From Microbulbifer harenosus (lineage in GTDB: Bacteria > Pseudomonadota > Gammaproteobacteria > Pseudomonadales > Cellvibrionaceae): a stretch of DNA of 64,000 nt. Both the position numbers and the translations under genes were made by a program. Shown here in pieces: positions 62,618 through 64,000 of this stretch (its first letter is position 1; each line of letters starts with the position of its first letter). The stretch lies in assembly GCF_005771435.1 (NCBI RefSeq), contig NZ_VANI01000001.1, forward strand, positions 186,001 to 250,000, given 5' to 3'. The notes beneath the pieces are model-generated. The model saw only the letters and a program-made list of their open reading frames with translations. It was not told the DNA's origin and searched no databases.

Positions 62618-63529
62618 ATGACGACCGTAAAGAAAGCAGTCATCCCCGTGGCGGGACTGGGTACGCGCATGCTGCCGGCCACTAAGGCCATCCCCAAGGA
62701 GATGCTGCCGATTGTCGATAAGCCGCTGATCCAGTACGTGGTCAACGAAGCGGTCAAGGCCGGCATTAAGGAAATCGTGCTGGTTACCCACGCCAGTAAA
62801 AATGCCATCACCAACCATTTCGATACCTCCTTCGAGCTGGAAGCCCAGCTGGAAAACCGCCTCAAGCGCCAGCTGCTGGACGAAGTGCGGGCCATCATCC
62901 CCAAGGATGTAACGATTATTTCCGTGCGCCAGGCGGAGGCCAAGGGCCTCGGCCATGCTATTGCGTGCGCGCACCCGGTAGTGGGTGACAATCCCTTCGC
63001 GGTGCTGCTGCCCGATGTGCTGGTAGATGAATACGCGGCGGATCTGACCAGCACCAACCTCGCGGCCATGGTGCGCAACTTCGAACTCACCAAGGCCAGC
63101 CAGATCATGGTGGAACCGGTGGCGTGGGCGGAAGTCAGCAAATACGGTGTGGTGGATTGCCTGGGGGCGGAACTGTCGGTTGGCGGTGTGGCCAAGATTG
63201 ACGGCATGGTGGAAAAGCCCGCAGTGGATGTGGCTCCCTCAAACATGGCCGTGGTCGGCCGCTATGTGTTGCCGGCAGAAATCTGGGGCCTGCTGGAAAA
63301 AACCGCCCCCGGTGCCGGTGGTGAAATCCAGCTGACCGACGCTGTCGACGAACTGCTCAAGCAGCAGGCGGTGGAGGCCTACCACATTGTCGGCCGCAGT
63401 CACGATTGCGGCAACAAGGTGGGCTACATGATGGCCCAGCTCGAATATGGATTGCAGCATGCAGAAATCGGCAGTGAGCTGAAAAAGTTCCTGGCGGTGC
63501 GCGCCAGCGAAGAACCCGTATCCGCCTGA
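62618..63529 (+). CDS. galU: UTP--glucose-1-phosphate uridylyltransferase
   Basis: The 303-aa enzyme makes UDP-glucose for envelope polysaccharides. It has the nucleotide-binding signature [40 protein letters not shown], the [20 protein letters not shown] loop and [15 protein letters not shown]. Length and order match GalU. Two AAGGAA motifs precede ATG 62618. A weak GCCG/CGGC hairpin follows. Confidence 0.97.
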   Translation: MTTVKKAVIPVAGLGTRMLPATKAIPKEMLPIVDKPLIQYVVNEAVKAGIKEIVLVTHASKNAITNHFDTSFELEAQLENRLKRQLLDEVRAIIPKDVTIISVRQAEAKGLGHAIACAHPVVGDNPFAVLLPDVLVDEYAADLTSTNLAAMVRNFELTKASQIMVEPVAWAEVSKYGVVDCLGAELSVGGVAKIDGMVEKPAVDVAPSNMAVVGRYVLPAEIWGLLEKTAPGAGGEIQLTDAVDELLKQQAVEAYHIVGRSHDCGNKVGYMMAQLEYGLQHAEIGSELKKFLAVRASEEPVSA

Positions 63530-63653
63530 TAGGGCGGGTTTGGTCCAGCCGGGGGGCGGCTTTCTCGGTTGTGACCACAGCTCCAGATTTGGCGCCAGTT
63601 TTGGATGCGGAGTTTGGTCGCTAACTATTTGATTAAAAAGTTGTTTTTTCTTG

Positions 63654-63681
63654 TTGACACCCGGAGGTTCGCTGTTAAAAT
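63654..63681 (+). promoter_or_regulatory. tRNA-Ala promoter
   Basis: -35 TTGACA (63654-63659), 16 bases, -10 TAAAAT (63676-63681), then a GC-rich discriminator (GCGCCTCGC) as in stringently controlled tRNA promoters. Confidence 0.85.
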
Positions 63682-63687
63682 GCGCCT

Positions 63688-63717
63688 CGCTTTCGGGGGA
63701 AACGCAACACGAAAGCG
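63688..63717 (+). other. tRNA leader hairpin
   Basis: CGCTTTCG (63688-63695) and CGAAAGCG (63710-63717) form an 8-bp stem in the leader, 11 bases before the tRNA. It may aid processing. Confidence 0.55.
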
Positions 63718-63728
63718 CAGCAAAATTT

Positions 63729-63804
63729 GGGGCTATAGCTCAGCTGGGAGAGCGCAACACTGGCAGTGTTGAGGTCAGCGGTTCGATCCCGCTTAGCTCC
63801 ACCA
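63729..63804 (+). tRNA. tRNA-Ala (GGC)
   Basis: A 76-base cloverleaf with CCA encoded: acceptor GGGGCTA pairs with TAGCTCC, D-arm GCTC...GAGC, anticodon stem CAACA/TGTTG with loop CTGGCAG (anticodon GGC), and T-arm GCGGTTCGATCCCGC. It closely resembles E. coli alaW/alaX outside the anticodon stem. It has its own promoter and terminator. Confidence 0.97.
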
Positions 63805-63814
63805 AATACGAAAA

Positions 63815-63842
63815 GCCGCATCCGAGAGGATGCGGCTTTTTT
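63815..63842 (+). terminator. tRNA-Ala terminator
   Basis: A 9-bp stem GCCGCATCC/GGATGCGGC with loop GAGA, preceded by four A and followed by six T. Confidence 0.95.
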
Positions 63843-64000
63843 GTTTCTGGTTTGCTGCCAAAAAAATTGTCGTGAATTACAGCGCGTGTAATCACATGTA
63901 ATGGCATTGCCGGTGATTCTCGATGCTCATTCAAGTAGAATTGCCCGCTCGCATTTGCGGATGCATGTCGCGCTTTTTGCGTTTGTTGACGGCATTTTTG
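63843..64000. other. window end, no gene seen
   Basis: I see no supported reading frame, repeat or RNA in the last 158 bases. Confidence 0.5.

Overview
The window is GC-rich gammaproteobacterial DNA. A dusA gene next to the first codons of a transaldolase, the gltX and galU sequences, a tRNA-Ala(GGC) and Pseudomonas-like REP repeats (unit beginning TGTAGGAGCC) suggest a marine relative of the Cellvibrionales such as Microbulbifer. The genus is an inference from memory of such genomes and was not checked.

Layout. (1) Positions 1-1074 hold the start of tal and dusA, both on the minus strand. (2) Positions about 1100-6360 are an AT-richer accessory island beside dusA, a known landing site for integrative elements. 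It carries an integrase cut short and joined to a BRCT fragment, a gene broken by an amber codon, a HicA-HicB-SecB-like operon that looks like a toxin-antitoxin-chaperone (TAC) system with its own operator, and a phage-type immunity region. That region has a CI-like repressor interrupted at an A-AAA-AAG slippery site, a divergent Cro-like gene, and two unknown genes translationally coupled behind the repressor. (3) Positions 6361-8245 hold a short GlpD-like oxidoreductase and a glycerophosphodiesterase-like protein whose catalytic motifs are eroded. (4) Positions 8426-54796 are a virtually complete flagellar and chemotaxis locus: motAB-cheAW-aer-cheR-cheB-mcp-cheYZ-flhBA-fliA, a TonB-domain protein, EAL/HDOD-flgN-flgM-flgA, flgBCDEFGHIJKL, fliRQPONMLKJIHGF, fliE, fliC, fliDST, fliK-like and flhB-like paralogues, and flhDC. 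(5) Positions 54977-60457 hold a CS1/cable-type chaperone-usher fimbria split between two strands. (6) Positions 60768-63841 hold gltX, a REP array, galU and tRNA-Ala.

How it works together. The master regulator is FlhDC, and no FleQ, FlhF or FlhG is present. This is the enterobacterial/betaproteobacterial regulatory style rather than the polar Pseudomonas style, so the locus may have moved as a block. A consensus CRP site lies in the long region upstream of flhD. Sigma-28 (FliA) promoters of the form T[A/C]AAG-N11/12-GCCGA can be read directly upstream of motA, cheB, flgM, flgK, fliC and fliD. They also lie upstream of two genes that are not standard flagellar genes: the TonB-domain periplasmic protein and the small gene ahead of the fimbrial chaperone. 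These two are candidate new members of the motility regulon.

The most notable items are the TAC operon with a His-rich, aromatic HicB tail; the repressor slippery site and its coupled gene pair; the sigma-28 promoters outside the flagellar core; and the reduced FliK/FlhB paralogues next to flhDC.
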